From Bartonella schoenbuchensis R1 (lineage in GTDB: Bacteria; Pseudomonadota; Alphaproteobacteria; Rhizobiales; Rhizobiaceae), in NCBI RefSeq assembly GCF_002022685.1, contig NZ_CP019789.1, forward strand, positions 744,001 through 808,000: a stretch of DNA of 64,000 nucleotides, given 5' to 3'. The notes under the pieces are model-generated. The model had not been told where the DNA came from and did not search any database. It was given only the letters and a program-made list of their open reading frames with translations. The position numbers and the translations under genes were made by a program. Shown here piece by piece: positions 8,148 to 15,888 of the stretch. Position 1 is the first letter of the stretch; every line of letters starts with the position of its first letter.

Positions 8148-8185
8148 CCACCTTTAGAAGATGGGAAGGGGAAGGTGGTTTATTT
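8148..8185 (+). terminator. Probable terminator after the HigBA-like pair
   Basis: CCACCTT (8148-8154) pairs with AAGGTGG (8172-8178), followed by TTTATTT. It lies between the plus-strand antitoxin and a convergent minus-strand gene. The long loop makes this a moderate call. Confidence 0.45.
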
Positions 8186-8460
8186 CACAGTTGATAAGAT
8201 ACTTCATCCGAACATGGGCTATAAGCTTTCAACAAAGGATCCAATGTTCGGGGAAGTTCTGAATTGCCAAAATCTGTAAGAATTGCCAAAATCTTGAGAG
8301 TATCTGGAGTCTCACTTTGAAGCTTTGCAATTAAAGCCTTTTCTACTACAATCATAATTTTAACCAGAGTCCTACAGTCATCTATTTCAATATTCTCACG
8401 ATCGGCAAACTGAAACAAAGTCATCCACAAATCACATAAAAAATCGACACTGTTACTCAT
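8185..8460 (-). CDS. Small phage protein of unknown function, coupled to the Rha gene
   Basis: I choose the ATG at 8460, which overlaps the stop of the Rha/KilAC gene (ATGA) and has GGAGG six bases upstream. The 91-residue product (MSNSVDFLCDLWMTLFQF onward) is helical and acidic with no recognised motif. Tight coupling suggests it is expressed with the antirepressor and may modulate it; no function can be named. Confidence 0.6.
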   Translation of the reverse strand: MSNSVDFLCDLWMTLFQFADRENIEIDDCRTLVKIMIVVEKALIAKLQSETPDTLKILAILTDFGNSELPRTLDPLLKAYSPCSDEVSYQL

Positions 8461-9197
8461 TGCACACCTCCATGGAATTGTTCTCTTAGGCATGCCAATC
8501 CTTTGACTGTGATTTTTGCACTGGAAACGCTCATTTTTGTTCCGTCTGATTTTTGAATGGTGTGGATTACACAATCCATCAGTCCTTTCCTAATTTTATC
8601 CTGATAAGGTAACATGGGTCCACCCGGAAAATTACGATAAGCCCACTTATGAAACTGTAAGTGCTTAGTAAAATCTGTGGGACGTACATCTAACATCTTT
8701 GCAGCTTCATATAAAGCAAACAGGCCGTCAGACCGTTTTAAATGTTCAAGTGCTTCTGCTTTTGGTTTAAGTGTTTTAACTTCAGTTCTTAAATCTTCCA
8801 ATTGTGTAATGCTCTCTAAAAGCAGTTGCCTAATTGTGAGAGGATTCTGTAAAGCATTTGCGAGGTCTAGTTGGGAATTTCCTCCTTGTTTTTCCAATTC
8901 TTGCCAGCGGTCTATAATTTTAGCTCGTAATGTTGTGCTGTAACCTGATACAAGAATTAAACATTCACGTTTTGGAAGATAATAGCAGGGGCGACTTTCC
9001 CCTTTTTTATCAAAGTAATTGCCCATCAAACTAACCGCCCCAAATTTGGGGGCGTTAAGTTCTTCAAGCATTTTCTTGATATCACGCATAACGTGGTCAT
9101 GCCTTTTACCACATAATTCAGCAATTTCATGGCTAGACATAGTTTGAACCGTCGCACTGTTAGCAGTGCTTTCTTTTATTTCTATGAGAGTGTTCAT
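8457..9197 (-). CDS. Phage regulatory protein: Rha-type N-terminus with KilAC antirepressor C-terminus
   Basis: Residues ~18-110 match the Rha family (SSHEIAELCGKRHDHVMRDI, then GAVSLMGNYFDKKGESRPCY and LPKRECLILVSGYS). Residues ~150-246 match the KilAC/ANT DNA-binding domain (LYEAAKMLDVRPTDFTKHL, then WAYRNFPGGPMLPYQDK and ITVKGLACL). The linker holds LANALQNPLTIRQLLL, also present in the next gene. Such proteins relieve phage repression or regulate host genes. A ~200-nt structured element with its own promoter (9233-9479) lies directly upstream. Confidence 0.85.
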   Translation of the reverse strand: MNTLIEIKESTANSATVQTMSSHEIAELCGKRHDHVMRDIKKMLEELNAPKFGAVSLMGNYFDKKGESRPCYYLPKRECLILVSGYSTTLRAKIIDRWQELEKQGGNSQLDLANALQNPLTIRQLLLESITQLEDLRTEVKTLKPKAEALEHLKRSDGLFALYEAAKMLDVRPTDFTKHLQFHKWAYRNFPGGPMLPYQDKIRKGLMDCVIHTIQKSDGTKMSVSSAKITVKGLACLREQFHGGVQ

Positions 9198-9232
9198 ATT
9201 TTTTCACCTAGTTGTAATAAACGTTTTTGATT

Positions 9233-9479
9233 GACACTCAAAAAGAGTGCCGGGTGCTCAAAAACACGGCAACTAGCCCGTCGTTATGCTTTCCCCATAA
9301 AGGGTATTGTATAGCATAACTACACCCGACAAGATCACTATACGTCATACGCATACAATGAGTCAAAGCCTTTAATATGTGCGGAAGACTGATTATTTCG
9401 GCAACCAATCCGCTAGTTGTTTTAAGGTGTTTTTGAAGCACCTGATTCGCATATAGACGTATTCCTGCTATGTTGTCAA
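9233..9479 (-). ncRNA. Candidate structured RNA upstream of the Rha/KilAC gene, copy 1 (Brt-like)
   Basis: On the minus strand, TTGACA (9479-9474) lies 18 bases before TATATG (9455-9450), giving a promoter for a ~200-nt transcript. Three stems follow: GGTG/CACC (9426-9442), GTTATGCT/AGCATAAC (9283-9290 with 9313-9320, inner CCC/GGG), and CACTC/GAGTG around five A (9235-9249). Copy 2 at 9889-10136 keeps the promoter and stems while loops change and reading frames break, which argues for RNA rather than protein. The arrangement, a genus-specific RNA directly before a DNA-binding gene, resembles the Bartonella regulatory transcripts (Brt) as I recall them. Confidence 0.55.
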
Positions 9480-9861
9480 TAGATAAAAGCAATTGTCTAA
9501 TTGTGAGAGGATTCTGTAAAGCATTTGCGAGATTTAAAGGCTGTTTTGCTTTCCGTTCGCATTCAATGAAGTACTGACGGGCTTGTTTACCTTTCTTGTT
9601 ATTCTCAACCATAGACAGCTCTTTTGCTACACTTAAGGTGAGATGATATTCTTTTAATACCACATTTTTACGTTTCCCAATTTTGGGAAGCGTTATAATA
9701 TAGTCTTTTCCTTCTTCAAATTCATACTGATTAATGCGGTTTGTAATCCAATCCGCAAACTTTTTGCCGACTTCCAAAAAAGCGTGTAAGTCACGTGCAT
9801 TGACTGTTTGAACAGTTTCCTGTCCAACAGTTTGTTCTGATATTGTTATGAGAGTGTTCAT
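9238..9861 (-). CDS. AntA/AntB-type phage antirepressor, C-terminally truncated
   Basis: Residues 1-110 are a good AntA/AntB domain: TVNARDLHAFLEVGKKFADW, INQYEFEEGKDYI, YHLTLSVAKELSMVENN, then KGKQARQYFIECERKAK. After LANALQNPLTIRQLLL the expected KilAC domain is missing. The remaining ~75 residues come from reading through the promoter and body of the structured element 9233-9479, so they are probably not a genuine domain. The start has AGGAGTTC upstream of ATG. A second copy of the element precedes this gene. It may act as a domain-only regulator or be a decayed gene. Confidence 0.65.
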   Translation of the reverse strand: MNTLITISEQTVGQETVQTVNARDLHAFLEVGKKFADWITNRINQYEFEEGKDYIITLPKIGKRKNVVLKEYHLTLSVAKELSMVENNKKGKQARQYFIECERKAKQPLNLANALQNPLTIRQLLLSIDNIAGIRLYANQVLQKHLKTTSGLVAEIISLPHILKALTHCMRMTYSDLVGCSYAIQYPLWGKHNDGLVAVFLSTRHSF

Positions 9862-9888
9862 AATGAACTCCTATGCAGTTAAATGTTT

Positions 9889-10136
9889 GTTAATGACACC
9901 CAGAAGGGCGCCGGGTGTTAACAAACACGGTGCATAGTCCGTCGTTATGCTTTTCCCATGAGGGTATTGTATAGCATAACCACACCCGACGAGGTCACTA
10001 TACGCTACACGCATACAATGAGTCAAAGCCTTTAATTTACGGAAAAAAGACTGTCTCGGCAATCTATCCGCTATGCACTTAAGGTGTTTGTTAAGCACCT
10101 GATTCGCATATATAAACGCTTCCGTGATTTTGTCAA
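9889..10136 (-). ncRNA. Candidate structured RNA upstream of the AntA/B gene, copy 2 (Brt-like)
   Basis: TTGACA (10136-10131), a 16-base spacer and TATATA (10114-10109) form a near-consensus minus-strand promoter. The body repeats copy 1: the GGTG/CACC stem, the GTTATGCT/AGCATAAC stem (9944-9951 with 9973-9980, inner CCC/GGG), and a terminal ACACCC/GGGTGT stem (9896-9901 with 9913-9918) that differs in sequence from copy 1 but keeps a hairpin. The antirepressor ATG follows at 9861 after a short leader. A 92-residue frame across it is not conserved with copy 1 in its middle. Confidence 0.55.
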
Positions 10137-10171
10137 ACAAAAAATTCACCGCACTTAGTTAAGTAAGGGGG

Positions 10172-10375
10172 TTTCGCTAAAATTTTAGCGAAAGTCATAT
10201 CCTTCCTTTGTTTAATAGACATACGGCCGCCTCTGCCTTTGCTCCCCAAAATGGGGGAGCAAACAAAGTCTTGATTTTCAACAAATTCAAATTGATTAAT
10301 ACGTTCAGTAATCTAATCTGCAAAATCACTCCCCTCAATTTTGAGTTCAGTACTTTAATTCTTCAAAGCCATTTA
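10172..10375 (-). pseudogene. Relic of a third AntA/AntB antirepressor
   Basis: Minus-strand translation gives SDFAD, an in-frame TAG where the family has Trp, then ITERINQFEFVENQDFV and GSKGRGGRMS, matching the AntA/B core of the 9861 and 16540 genes. Only ~60 codons survive. The fragment ends in a perfect 22-bp palindrome (10172-10193, half-site TTTCGCTAAAA) that could be an operator or a hairpin. It lies upstream of structured element copy 2, so the locus looks like a decaying array of element plus antirepressor units. Confidence 0.6.
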
Positions 10376-10377
10376 CT

Positions 10378-10871
10378 CTAAAGAAAGTGGACAGTATTTA
10401 ACCTAAGTAATCCTACAAAGATGTTTATGAAGATGTACATTTTAAGGTAAATAGTGCACACGAAAATCACAAAAAAGTACCACAACAAAACATCCCAATA
10501 AAAATGAAATTCCCATTTGGAATCCCAAGAGAAAAAAGGCAAAACAACTTCTTGTTTGAGATTGTTTGGAAAAATTAATAAAAGAAGTGCGATAACAGCT
10601 ATGTGCAAAAAATTATGCAAATATTTTTGCAAATAATCTGTTACAATGTTCAAATCTGTTGTTTTTTCATATTGATGTTTAGGGTTGTGATACAATTCTG
10701 AAGCAAGTTTGGAATTAAAGAAGGCTGCCATAAAAATCATGGTTATCAAAATAGCAAGCGATGAAAACATTAAAACAGCTTGAATAAATTCGGTGTTTTT
10801 TCTATTTGTAAAAACTGCAACACCGCAAATCCTATGCTGTATGTTACTACAGTTCTAATCTTTTTAAACAT
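10378..10871 (-). pseudogene. Frameshifted 4-TM membrane protein, paralogue of the 15394-15888 gene
   Basis: The ATG at 10871 opens MFKKIRTVVTYSIGF, but the frame stops after ~34 codons. The rest (MFSSLAILITMIFMAAFF onward, 130 residues) is in the next frame. The paralogue has A7 at the equivalent place, whereas this copy has A6 (10796-10801). Adding one A restores a ~164-residue protein with TM helices at both ends and the shared soluble loop ELYHNPKHQYEKTTDLNIV. The two genes are direct repeats of about 500 bp bracketing the replication and immunity block. Confidence 0.7.
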
Positions 10872-11064
10872 ATCCAATTGTCCCGATTTTTGCATCTGTT
10901 CTACTTTTCTCAAATTAGCCCCGTACAGAGCGTTTTATGTTCCCGATGTGGAATTCATTAAAAAACTTCCAAATCTTTCTCTAAGGTGCGTTTTTGTTGA
11001 TTTAAATGCATATCTAATCCAAAAATGATCAGCACTTTTCTCTATTTTGCTGTTCTAAAACTCA

Positions 11065-11637
11065 TCAAGCCGTTTTTGTCAGTGGAATGACGTTCTCTCG
11101 TCTCTCTTGTTGTTTCACTGTCTTTGCTTGTGTATTCAGAACAGCCTTGCGAACAAGATTTGCTGTTGTCAAAAGACCTTCTTCTAAATCACGGCACAAT
11201 CGCACAAATTCACAAGTGCTAGGGAAAAATGTCTCGGATATAGTTTTCACTTCACCACGCAAAATACGTTTAACTGTTTCTATAAGTGCCCACTCTGAAA
11301 CTGTCTCAAGAGCCATTCCATACGCAAGCGACATACCTTCATCATCTGAGTTTTGCGATATTTTCAAACCACACGAAAGTATACGCATAGCTGTTGCAAT
11401 GACCTCTCCATCAGCTTTCACAGCAAACAGTTCTTGAAGTCGCTCATAAGCTTTCAACGCTATCGTTTCTTGCTGTTTCGTCAATGAGCTCCCAGCTTTC
11501 AAGTGTAATGGGAATCCCGGCGCTATCATTTTGCAAATTTGCCTTAAAGAAACCTCTAGAGTTGAGATTACGGATGTTGTCTGCGATACGTTCGCCAATG
11601 CTTTTTTCCCGTTGGGGGTAATTTCCATAAACGCCAT
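11065..11637 (-). CDS. Phage replication-module protein of unknown function
   Basis: The C-terminal part (YGMALETVSEWALIETVKRI, then LRGEV and FFPSTCEFVRLCRDLEEGLL) resembles small phage proteins that follow DUF1376-type replication genes in alphaproteobacterial prophages. The start is uncertain: the longest frame begins at 11637 and overlaps the upstream gene by 194 bases, while a TTG at 11484, preceded by GGGAG, overlaps by only 41 and seems likelier. The end (NVIPLTKTA) is polar. Function unknown. Confidence 0.6.
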   Translation of the reverse strand: MAFMEITPNGKKALANVSQTTSVISTLEVSLRQICKMIAPGFPLHLKAGSSLTKQQETIALKAYERLQELFAVKADGEVIATAMRILSCGLKISQNSDDEGMSLAYGMALETVSEWALIETVKRILRGEVKTISETFFPSTCEFVRLCRDLEEGLLTTANLVRKAVLNTQAKTVKQQERRENVIPLTKTA

Positions 11638-12541
11638 TTCGTTTTTCCTTTTCCAGTTTTGCTTTTTTCTTAGCTAAAGTTCCATAGTCAGAAGTAACCC
11701 AGTTGTACCATGTCAGTTGCCAATCCGTTTTGGTTGCATCCTTTCCCGTCTTGGCTATCCAGAAGTTTTTAAATCTCTCAAACTCTGACAACGCCTCATC
11801 ATGCGTTAAGCCCTTGTCGATTGCGTATTTCAAGTTAGGTTCGAAATCCTCAGGAATGCGACATCCCCGTTTATCTCCAGACCGCTTGGTTTTCTTTTCA
11901 GTGCTTTTTTGCTGTGAAACGGGTGATTGGTTTTCTGATGAGGGTGCATCGTGATCCAACTGCTGCTCAACAGCATCATCGGTTGTTTCACTTTGAACCG
12001 AAACTTCAGTTGCTAAATCTTCCAAAGCATTTTCTTTTTTTGATAACACGATAGTGTTAGTTTTTTTATTATATATGTTATTGTTATTGTTAATGGCATC
12101 AACAAGCATATCGTTAGCATCATGCTTAATAATGCTAGATATATCACTAGCATTGTGCTTAACATTATTACTTGAATTATCTAACTTTTTTTGTTTGTCC
12201 CATCTCGCTTGTGCTGCTTTGGAAGCTCTTTCCGAAAACTTATTTAAGTTTTCTTTGCTGTCATTTAATTCTTCTTCAACCTGCTGACTCCACAAACGGC
12301 CATCTTCTAAACGAGTAACATGACCAATGCTCAGTAAAACATCTAATGCTTTTACAAATGTTTTGACTGTGCAACCGGTATACCGAGCTAAAACTTTCAT
12401 GTTATTTAAAAGTGGCTCACTAGTACGCAACATTTCTAGCTGTAATCTTATATAAACGTTGCTTTCAATAGGAGACAAATAAGTCAGATCAAGTATCCAC
12501 TTGTCTGCAAAAAGCCTTGTCCATGACATTTTAGTTGACAT
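11444..12541 (-). CDS. Phage replication protein with DUF1376-like winged-helix N-terminus
   Basis: Residues 1-110 look like a DUF1376/replication-initiator winged helix (WILDLTYLSPIESNVYIRLQ, YTGCTVKTFVKALDVLLSIG, ASKAAQARW). The middle is low-complexity and Asn/Ser/Gln-rich (120-210). The C-terminal domain (IPEDFEPNLKYAIDKGLTHD, then FKNFWIAKTGKDATKTDWQL) is the short module often seen at the end of phage replisome-organiser proteins. GGGGGAAAG precedes the ATG, which overlaps the stop of the upstream gene. Its N-terminus is paralogous to the 12531-12896 protein. It probably recruits the replication machinery to the phage origin. Confidence 0.7.
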   Translation of the reverse strand: MSTKMSWTRLFADKWILDLTYLSPIESNVYIRLQLEMLRTSEPLLNNMKVLARYTGCTVKTFVKALDVLLSIGHVTRLEDGRLWSQQVEEELNDSKENLNKFSERASKAAQARWDKQKKLDNSSNNVKHNASDISSIIKHDANDMLVDAINNNNNIYNKKTNTIVLSKKENALEDLATEVSVQSETTDDAVEQQLDHDAPSSENQSPVSQQKSTEKKTKRSGDKRGCRIPEDFEPNLKYAIDKGLTHDEALSEFERFKNFWIAKTGKDATKTDWQLTWYNWVTSDYGTLAKKKAKLEKEKRNGVYGNYPQREKSIGERIADNIRNLNSRGFFKANLQNDSAGIPITLESWELIDETARNDSVESL

Positions 12542-12896
12542 AACTTTCCCCCTCTCTTTTCTTATTCCATCTTGCAGTGGCTGCTTTGGAAGCTTTCTCT
12601 GAAGTTTTTCTACTCATATTGACATCAAATGCTAATGATGTGTGCCATAAGCTGTCATCTTCTAAATGAATAATATGACCATAGCTCATTAAAGCTTCTA
12701 ATATCTTGTTAAACGTCCGCACTGAACAGCCACACAAATTTGATAAATAAGAAGCATTATTCAAAATAGGTGTGCCCTTATCAATCATGAGAAACACCAA
12801 TATTGCGTAAACGGCGGTTTCTGCTGGCTTCAAACCCATAAGCTCTTTTAAAAATTGATTATGATAAAACTTTACCCAGTTTTTTTGAGTAGACAT
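12531..12896 (-). CDS. DUF1376-like phage protein, short paralogue of the downstream replication gene
   Basis: From the ATG at 12896 (GGAGG seven bases upstream) the 121-residue product reads MSTQKNWVKFYHNQFLKEL, then LKPAETAVYAILVFLMID, CGCSVRTFNKILEALMSYG, and ends KASKAATARWNKKREG. It aligns with the first third of the next gene (shared C-S/T-V-R/K-T-F, GHxxxLED, KASKAA.ARW), indicating tandem duplication with loss of the C-terminal part in this copy. The two genes overlap by 11 bases. Confidence 0.65.
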   Translation of the reverse strand: MSTQKNWVKFYHNQFLKELMGLKPAETAVYAILVFLMIDKGTPILNNASYLSNLCGCSVRTFNKILEALMSYGHIIHLEDDSLWHTSLAFDVNMSRKTSEKASKAATARWNKKREGESYVN

Positions 12897-13053
12897 TACA
12901 TACCTCCTTAGTTTAGGTAATATACGGCCATGCACGCTATGACAGAGCGTCTAGCGCGTAGCTCTATTGAAACAATATTTTTGAAAAAGTAGCCTTCTTA
13001 AGAACTCTGAACACTAAACTAATGAGATGGCCACGTTTAAATGGAATACGAGG

Positions 13054-13560
13054 TTAAGCCTGAGCACATTCCTTTTGTTCAAAAGGAATAACTTTTTTGG
13101 GCGATGAAAACTCTATTGATTTAGCTAGCTGTTTTACGTTGACTTCAGGATTGTTTTGTCCATTTAGTACATCAAACAACTTTACCTTTACATCCAGCTT
13201 TTTCTTTTGCTGCTGTAACGCCTTATTTTTTTGCTCAATTAGATTAGACAGATTTTCAAGTGCAATTTTCTCTTCTTCAATCAATTGACCTTCTTCTTCA
13301 AGAGCCTCTTCATAGCGTTTTAGACAACTTTCGACTTTTGACTTATGCAACATCTCTTTTAATGAAGGGACATTTTCTTTTAGTAAGCGAACATTTTCTT
13401 GAGTAGAAGATTGTATGACGAACTCATCTGTACTATCCTCAGGTGGTATTACCCCTGTGTATTCTTCTATTAATACACTTGCATTTTCTATTCTCTTATT
13501 ACGACTTACTAATCTGTAAAATCGTGTATAAATTTCTTTTAACATTTCCTTTGCTTTCAT
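13054..13560 (-). CDS. Phage coiled-coil protein of unknown function
   Basis: The 168-residue protein has a basic start (MKAKEMLKEIYTRFYRLVSR) and a long central coiled coil rich in Glu and Lys (EEALEEEGQLIEEEKIALEN, then LIEQKNKALQQQKKKLDVKV). No catalytic motif is visible. Its ATG overlaps the stop of the cro-like gene (ATGA), so it belongs to the early lytic operon. A role in early gene control or replication is guessed from position only. Confidence 0.6.
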   Translation of the reverse strand: MKAKEMLKEIYTRFYRLVSRNKRIENASVLIEEYTGVIPPEDSTDEFVIQSSTQENVRLLKENVPSLKEMLHKSKVESCLKRYEEALEEEGQLIEEEKIALENLSNLIEQKNKALQQQKKKLDVKVKLFDVLNGQNNPEVNVKQLAKSIEFSSPKKVIPFEQKECAQA

Positions 13561-13889
13561 AATCTTTCTTCTGTTTGACAGGATGAATTATCCTGGTGAT
13601 ATTCATTAACGGTGGAACTATCGGTACATGTAGACGTTGGAGATAATACGGAATCACGTAATGGTGAATTGTATGAAAATGACAAAAAATCTTCCGCTTT
13701 AATTGGCACACCAATTCTCTTGGCTTCACTCAAAAGGAGTGGAATATGCTTTATTGGAATCCTTCCACCAGTCCCACCTTTTGATACAGGACGAAGCCAA
13801 ACATATACACGTGTTCTATGAACCCCAAGTAATTGAGATACTCTACGAACACCACCCAATAAATCTATTATTTCGTAAAATTGTTTCAT
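13557..13889 (-). CDS. Cro/YdaS-like helix-turn-helix regulator
   Basis: The first 60 residues form a helix-turn-helix: FYEIIDLLGGVRRVSQLLGV, then HRTRVYVWLRP and IPIKHIPLLLSEAKRIGVPI. This pattern is seen in Cro/YdaS proteins that face the CI-type repressor. The C-terminal half is Ser/Thr-rich and probably disordered. It is transcribed divergently from the S24 repressor at 13937, forming the lysis-lysogeny switch, and heads the minus-strand early operon. Confidence 0.75.
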   Translation of the reverse strand: MKQFYEIIDLLGGVRRVSQLLGVHRTRVYVWLRPVSKGGTGGRIPIKHIPLLLSEAKRIGVPIKAEDFLSFSYNSPLRDSVLSPTSTCTDSSTVNEYHQDNSSCQTEERL

Positions 13890-13996
13890 AATTTATTATC
13901 GTAGCTTATTTCGGTACAAAATCAACAAAAAATGTAATGAAAATCACAAAAGATTTTTTTTCTAACAAAGATATAATGAAAACTATGAATAGCATT
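13890..13996. promoter_or_regulatory. Divergent control region of the lysogeny switch
   Basis: The gap between the cro-like gene and the repressor is 47 bp if the repressor starts at 13937, or about 107 bp if its ATG is at 13997 (MKIWLSEALQES), which would leave more room for two promoters and operators. I see no perfect palindrome here; the call rests on gene layout. Confidence 0.4.
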
Positions 13997-14572
13997 ATGA
14001 AAATTTGGTTAAGTGAGGCCTTGCAAGAATCTGGATTATCTCAATCATCACTTGCTAGACAACTGAGTGAGAAAATGCAGCGCCCTATCTATCGTTCTGC
14101 AGTCAATAAAATGCTAACAGGAGAACGGGGAATAAGTATGCAAGAGGGTATAGCAATTGAAGAAATTACAAAATATCCTCTTCCGCGCAAGAAAACTATA
14201 CCCTTAATGGGCTATGTGGGAGCAGGTTCAGAAGTTACTCCCTATGAAGATGGTTGGCTTGAGGAAGTGGAAATACCTCCATACATCACAAAAGATACAT
14301 ACGCAGTAAAAGTTGAGGGCGACTCAATGGAACCATTCATTGAAGATAAATCTATTTTGTTTTACTCACAAAACATGTCTCCAAATTTACTTCTTAACAA
14401 AAAAGCAATTGTCTACACGCAGGATGGACGTTGTTTTGTAAAGATCGTGAAGCAAGGCAGTAAACCCGATTTATTTAATTTAGAAAGTTTAAATAGGCTA
14501 TATCCAGAAATAAAAGATATCCAATTAGTATGGGCTGCACCTATAGACTGGATAAAACCACCAAGACTTTAA
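13937..14572 (+). CDS. Prophage repressor, LexA/CI-like with S24 autopeptidase domain
   Basis: Residues 21-80 hold a helix-turn-helix (EALQESGLSQSSLARQLSEK, then SAVNKMLTGERGIS). Residues 88-200 are an S24 self-cleaving domain with cleavage site Ala96-Gly97 (YVGAGSE), nucleophile Ser130 (EGDSMEP) and base Lys169 (CFVKIV). The family is inactivated by RecA-stimulated self-cleavage, so this prophage should be SOS-inducible. The start could be 13937, 13979 or 13997. The next gene begins nine bases downstream on the same strand, as rexA follows cI in lambda. Confidence 0.88.
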   Translation: MKITKDFFSNKDIMKTMNSIMKIWLSEALQESGLSQSSLARQLSEKMQRPIYRSAVNKMLTGERGISMQEGIAIEEITKYPLPRKKTIPLMGYVGAGSEVTPYEDGWLEEVEIPPYITKDTYAVKVEGDSMEPFIEDKSILFYSQNMSPNLLLNKKAIVYTQDGRCFVKIVKQGSKPDLFNLESLNRLYPEIKDIQLVWAAPIDWIKPPRL

Positions 14573-14581
14573 AGTAGTAAA

Positions 14582-15399
14582 ATGAGTATAGTTTTCCGTT
14601 CTTACGATATATCTGTTAATGCAAAAGCTGTTACAGTAGAAGATATAGGGGCTCTTTTTCAGGATGCCACAACTACTTATCAAATGGACGATAAATGCAT
14701 TACCTTAACGATAAAAGAATTCTATCGAGATGCTTATTGGGTTTCTGTTTTAGTAGGAAATAAGGATCCCTATAATAATCAAGTTATTGATACTAACACA
14801 GATAAACTTGAAAAAGTCACCAATCCGCGTACTAAAACACTAGTTGAGCAAAACAAATAGTTTTTTGGATTTTTTCTTCCTAAAATATCTACTTTTTATG
14901 CCTCAAATAAAAAGCTCAATAATCTTTTAGTTTCTTATTACAAAAAACACTTTTCTCAAAAAAGGTTATTTTTAAGCCTACTTTTCTTGATAGTGAAAAA
15001 TTTGCTGAAAAACTTAAAATAATAAACAAAATTGAAATGTGTATAAATCATGATCCACTTAAAAATCCAGATTTAGTATTTCCATCTAAAGAAGTATCCG
15101 ATATGTACGAAGCTATAAGCGAACCATTCCCTCGTGATGATATCATCAAAATAGATTTATCTGTTGACTTAAAAGTTCAAAATCACAATTGGATACAAAA
15201 TTTTTTTTATAACTTTCTTAAAAATAACAAAGTAGGAAAACTACGTTGCACAGGTAAAACACAAGATAATTTTGATGCAGTTTTTAATACTGAAGAATTT
15301 CAACAACAAGTGGCTGTTACTGCAGAAAAGGATGAGAATGGTCTCTATAAAGAAGATTCGATACAAAAACAAATAATATCGCAAATAGATAAGTTATGA
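14582..15399 (+). pseudogene. Broken ~272-residue phage protein downstream of the repressor (Rex-like position)
   Basis: Two open parts are visible, 14582-14860 (MSIVFRSYDISVNAKAV onward) and 15037-15399 (ends QIISQIDKL). Between them the first frame continues past a TAG at 14858 as FFGFFLPKISTFYASNKK, then a lost base in the A6 run 14958-14963 shifts to the frame KVIFKPTFLDSEKFAEKLK. Reading the TAG as Gln and adding one A gives a single soluble protein of ~272 residues. I do not recognise the family. Position, length and a neighbouring 4-TM protein recall lambda RexA, but no sequence similarity is claimed. Confidence 0.6.
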
Positions 15400-15888
15400 G
15401 AAGTGCACACTATTTAACCTAAGTAGTTTTATAAGATTATTTATGAAGCCGTACATTTGAAATATAATATTAAACACGAAAATTAGAAAAAAATACCACA
15501 ACAAGACATCCCAATAAAAATGGAACTCCCATTTTGAGTCCCAAGGAAAAAAAGGCAAAACAATCTCTTGTTTAAGATTGCGTGGAAAAAGTAACAACAA
15601 AGACGCTATAATAAACAGATGTAAAAAACTATACAAATTTTTGTGCAAATAATCTGTTACAATATTCAAATCCGTTGTTTTTTCATATTGATGTTTAGGG
15701 TTGTGATACAATTCTGAAGCAAGTCGGGAGTTAAAGAAAGCTGTCATGAAAGTCATTGTTACCCCAAAAGCAATAGATGAAAACATTAAAATAGCTTGAA
15801 TAAATTCAGCGTTTTTTTCTATTTTTAAAAACCGCAAAATTACAAATCCAGTAATATATACTGTTAAAACTTTAACTTTTTTAAACAT
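15394..15888 (-). CDS. Four-TM membrane protein of unknown function (possible lysogeny/exclusion factor)
   Basis: The 164-residue protein has predicted TM segments at about 8-22, 33-52 (ILMFSSIAFGVTMTFMTAFF), 88-103 (FLHLFIIASLLLLFP) and 125-150 (FYWDVLLWYFFLIFVFNIIF). A conserved cytosolic loop, ELYHNPKHQYEKTTDLNIV, joins TM2 and TM3. It converges on the broken gene 14582-15399, overlapping by 6 bases. A frameshifted paralogue lies at 10378-10871. A small polytopic protein beside a prophage repressor suggests superinfection exclusion (compare RexB, 4 TM), which is inference. Confidence 0.65.
   Translation of the reverse strand: MFKKVKVLTVYITGFVILRFLKIEKNAEFIQAILMFSSIAFGVTMTFMTAFFNSRLASELYHNPKHQYEKTTDLNIVTDYLHKNLYSFLHLFIIASLLLLFPRNLKQEIVLPFFPWDSKWEFHFYWDVLLWYFFLIFVFNIIFQMYGFINNLIKLLRLNSVHFS

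Noticed and set aside
8148..8178. Alternative pairing of CTCCCC with GGGGAAG as a regulatory RNA
   Set aside because: The CCACCTT/AAGGTGG stem followed by T-rich DNA after a stop codon is simpler as a terminator.
9871..10149. 92-codon minus-strand frame as a protein gene
   Set aside because: It spans the promoter and stems of structured element copy 2; its middle does not align with copy 1 in any frame, so RNA is the better explanation.
10780..11028. 82-codon plus-strand frame
   Set aside because: Antisense to the start of the frameshifted membrane gene; no independent support.
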